DNA of 64,000 nucleotides, from contig NZ_CP109009.1 of NCBI RefSeq assembly GCF_036226685.1, positions 3,782,001 through 3,846,000 of the forward strand. Direction: 5' to 3'. The notes below the pieces were generated by a model. It was not told where the DNA came from, did no database searches, and saw only the letters and a program-made list of their open reading frames with translations. The DNA comes from Streptomyces sp. NBC_00690 (GTDB lineage Bacteria; Actinomycetota; Actinomycetes; Streptomycetales; Streptomycetaceae). A program made the translations under genes and the position numbers. Position 1 is the stretch's first letter, and every line of letters starts with the position of its first letter. This document shows positions 61,908-64,000 of this stretch, piece after piece.

Positions 61908-63338
61908 GTGACCACCATCCACCACCTCAGCGACGGTTCGGACCCCGCGCCTCCGCCGGGCTGCCCGGCCCACGGCATGGGCTCCGGTCTGGCCCCCGCC
62001 GGGCTGCGGCGGCTCTACGGGCCCGAGGCGGAAACCGACCCCGCGCAGATGTACGAGGCGTTGCGCCGCGAACACGGCCCGGTCGCCCCCGTCCTGCTGC
62101 ACGGCGACATCCCGGCGTGGGTGGTGCTCGGTCACCGCGAGAACCTCGAAGTGATGCGCACGCCGTCGCTGTTCTCCCGGGACTCCCGCCGCTGGACGGC
62201 GTTCCAGGAGGGGAAGATCGCCGCCGACTCGCCACTGATGCCGATGGTGGGCTGGCAGCCGCTCTGTGTCTTCGCCGACGGCGCCGAGCACACCCGCTTG
62301 CGACAGGCGGTCATCGACGGGCTCGACCAGTTCGACCGTCACGGAGTACGGCGCTATGTGGTGCGCCATACAGACCAGTTGGTGGAGGCGTTCGCCGCGA
62401 CGGGCCGGATGGACCTCGTCCATGACTACGCCGAACGTCTGCCGATGCTGGTGATGACCCAACTGCTGGGCATGCAGGCGACCGAGGACGGCCCCGACCT
62501 GGTGGAGCCGACCCTCGATCTGATGCGGGGCACCGAAACGGCCCTGGCCAGCAATGAGGTGGTCACCAAGACCCTGCGCGAACTGGTGCAGAACAAGAAG
62601 CGGAAGCCCGGCCGAGACCTCGCGTCACGGCTCATCGCCCATGAGTCGAAGCTGACCGACGAAGAGATCGTGGAGCATCTGCGGTTGGTGCTGGTCGCCG
62701 CCCACGAGGGCACCGTGAACCTCATCGCCAACGCCCTGCGCCTGATTCTCACCGACCCACGGTTCCGCGCCAGCCTCTCCGGTGGCCAGATGACCCTGCC
62801 GGATGCCCTTGAGCAAGTGATGTGGGACACCCCGCCCATAGCCATGGTGCCCGGCCGCTGGGCCACCGGTGACACCGTGATCGGAGGCCAGCAGATCAAG
62901 GAGGGCGACCTCCTGGTACTGGGCCTGGCACCGGGCAATACGGATCCGGCCATCCGTCCCGACCTGTCGGCACCGGTCCACGGCAACCGCTCCCACCTCG
63001 CCTTCAGCAGCGGACCCCATGAGTGCCCGGGGCGCGACATCGGCCGCGCCATCGCGGACACCGGCATCGACCGGTTGCTGACCCTGCTCAAGGGAGTGCA
63101 ACTGGCCGTGCCGGAAGGTGAACTCACCACGGATGGAGCCTGGTTGACCCGTCGAGTGGCAGCCCTTCCGGTTCAGTTCACCCCCTGGCGCACGGGCGAT
63201 GAAGGCACGATCAGCACGGCCGTTCCGGTGTCACAACCGCTGCCCGCGACCGCTCCCCACACCGCGAGCACGCCCGTCCCCGCTCCCGCCGCAACGACCG
63301 ACGGACCCTGGTGGAAGTCGCTGCTCTTCTGGCGGTAG
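61908..63338 (+). CDS. CYP157-type cytochrome P450 lacking ExxR
   Basis: A 476-residue P450 with heme-Cys motif FSSGPHECPGRD (Cys about 373) and I-helix AAHEGT. The otherwise near-invariant K-helix ExxR is replaced by EQVMW (about 302-306). CYP157 proteins of Streptomyces are known to lack ExxR in this way (EQSLW), so this is a member of, or close to, that family. It has an unusual C-terminal tail of about 45 residues, Pro/Ala/Thr-rich and ending WWKSLLFWR, which might contact membrane or a partner. Many CYP157 genes sit in conservon operons; none is visible here, but another P450 gene follows. Confidence 0.9.
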   Translation: MTTIHHLSDGSDPAPPPGCPAHGMGSGLAPAGLRRLYGPEAETDPAQMYEALRREHGPVAPVLLHGDIPAWVVLGHRENLEVMRTPSLFSRDSRRWTAFQEGKIAADSPLMPMVGWQPLCVFADGAEHTRLRQAVIDGLDQFDRHGVRRYVVRHTDQLVEAFAATGRMDLVHDYAERLPMLVMTQLLGMQATEDGPDLVEPTLDLMRGTETALASNEVVTKTLRELVQNKKRKPGRDLASRLIAHESKLTDEEIVEHLRLVLVAAHEGTVNLIANALRLILTDPRFRASLSGGQMTLPDALEQVMWDTPPIAMVPGRWATGDTVIGGQQIKEGDLLVLGLAPGNTDPAIRPDLSAPVHGNRSHLAFSSGPHECPGRDIGRAIADTGIDRLLTLLKGVQLAVPEGELTTDGAWLTRRVAALPVQFTPWRTGDEGTISTAVPVSQPLPATAPHTASTPVPAPAATTDGPWWKSLLFWR

Positions 63339-63373
63339 ACCGAACGCCCCTCCGCCGCACCGGAGGGACACCG

Positions 63374-63439
63374 CGAAGCCCCCGTCTCCCCTCGATGCCG
63401 CCGATGCCCTCCATCGGCAGCGGGGAAGCGGGGGCTTCG
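63374..63439 (+). terminator. Large terminator hairpin after the CYP157-type gene
   Basis: Outer perfect 11-bp stem (63374-63384 and 63429-63439) enclosing an inner gccgatg/catcggc stem with ccctc loop, 35 bp after the stop codon. It separates the two P450 genes into different transcripts. Confidence 0.85.
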
Positions 63440-63502
63440 TGCTGTGCGGCACATCGGCCGGGTGGAGTTGAGGCCCCATTGGAATGGCCGAGAACCATCG
63501 AT

Positions 63503-63517
63503 ACTATGCGCGATAGT
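63503..63517. promoter_or_regulatory. Palindrome in the promoter region of the last P450 gene
   Basis: ACTAT and ATAGT arms around a 5-bp GCGCG centre, in an AT-rich patch about 95 bp before the ATG. The arms contain TATA-like elements, so it may be an operator overlapping a -10 box. Confidence 0.4.
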
Positions 63518-63609
63518 TGATCACCGCCGCCGTCGTTCCCCCACACCGTCCCCGTACCGGACTGCACTCACCCCGCGGTCCGGAGTCGCGCATGCCCCGC
63601 TGAAAGGAC

Positions 63610-64000
63610 ATGTCGGTGTCGCTTGAGTTGTCGGCCATTCCCCGTGCACCCGGCGCGATCCCCCTCCTCGGTCACACCATCAAACTGATGCGCGGACCGC
63701 TCGCCTTCGTGAGGTCCCTGCGGGAGAGCGGCGAATTCGTCCGAGTGGACATCGGCACCCTCCCGGTCTGCTTCGCCACCAGCCCTTCCCTCGTCCACGA
63801 AGTCACGGTCAGCAAGGCGCGCAGCTTCGAGAAGGGCCGGTTGTTCCAGCGCGTGCGGCCCCTGGTGGGCAATGGCCTGGCGACCGCGGACGGGGACACC
63901 CACCGCCGGCGCCGCCGGCTGATGCAGCCGATGTTCCACCGGCAGCAGATAGCCGGCTATGTGGAGGTGATGGAAAGCCACGCCGATGCGGTGGCCGAGT
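63610..64000 (+). CDS. Cytochrome P450, terpene-oxidase type (3'-truncated by window edge)
   Basis: The first 130 codons of a P450. The start ATG 63610 follows AAAGGA. The N-terminus has the proline-rich hinge IPRAPGAIPLLGHTIKLMRGPLAFVRSLRESG. It then shows LVGNGLATADGDTHRRRRRLMQPMFHRQQIAGY, the C-helix region with the WxxxR-like His-Arg cluster. This layout resembles the sesquiterpene P450s of Streptomyces (CYP170, CYP183/PtlI) more than typical soluble CYP105/154 types. If so, a terpene synthase gene may lie beyond the window. Heme-binding and I-helix parts are not visible. Confidence 0.82.
   Translation, partial: MSVSLELSAIPRAPGAIPLLGHTIKLMRGPLAFVRSLRESGEFVRVDIGTLPVCFATSPSLVHEVTVSKARSFEKGRLFQRVRPLVGNGLATADGDTHRRRRRLMQPMFHRQQIAGYVEVMESHADAVAE

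Overview
The window is high-GC actinobacterial chromosome and almost certainly Streptomyces. The evidence is the very high G+C, GTG/TTG starts, rare TTA codons, a conservon, XRE-DUF397 pairs, CYP157-type P450s and a recognisable afsR/afsS/afsK regulatory set. No rRNA, tRNA, CRISPR array or insertion sequence was recognised.

Layout. 0-9.7 kb: the end of an FtsX-type ABC permease, a polytopic membrane protein, a D-Ala-D-Ala carboxypeptidase with a very long disordered N-terminus, a GPP34 protein, and an XRE regulator with its DUF397 partner (Scr1/Scp1 type). 9.8-17.5 kb: three minus-strand genes, a NACHT NTPase, an ADP-ribosylglycohydrolase homologue lacking metal-binding residues, and a P-loop ATPase with 14 TPRs. 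17.6-25.5 kb: fbiC (F420 precursor synthesis), an APC permease with a structured leader, a pentapeptide-repeat protein, a SUKH-like protein and a polysaccharide deacetylase lipoprotein. 25.7-29.6 kb: afsR and, directly downstream, an afsS gene expanded to eight repeats and preceded by a probable AfsR/PhoP box.

30-34.6 kb: a complete conservon (cvnA-B-C-D plus P450), translationally coupled. 34.6-42.3 kb: a lipoprotein and MacAB-like exporter locus facing a convergent two-component system, then a small secreted protein. 42.3-45.3 kb: a lower-GC stretch, a second XRE gene with two tandem DUF397 genes, and small hypothetical genes. 45.3-54.1 kb: a divergent NmrA-type oxidoreductase/AraC pair and three exported proteins: an FG-GAP propeller, a 1279-residue protein with eight Cna-B-like domains, and an L,D-transpeptidase.

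54.2-64 kb: TetR, afsK (Ser/Thr kinase with a PQQ propeller), a Ddn-like F420-dependent reductase, a divergent TetR/PNPOx pair, an FMO-like flavoprotein, a CYP157-type P450 without the ExxR motif, and the start of a terpene-type P450 cut off by the window edge.

Functionally, afsK-afsR-afsS forms the known phosphorylation cascade controlling secondary metabolism. In S. coelicolor, as I recall it, these genes are near-neighbours; here about 25 kb of accessory genes separates afsS from afsK. TTA codons in the exporter permease, its response regulator and the second XRE gene suggest that much of that stretch is under bldA developmental control.
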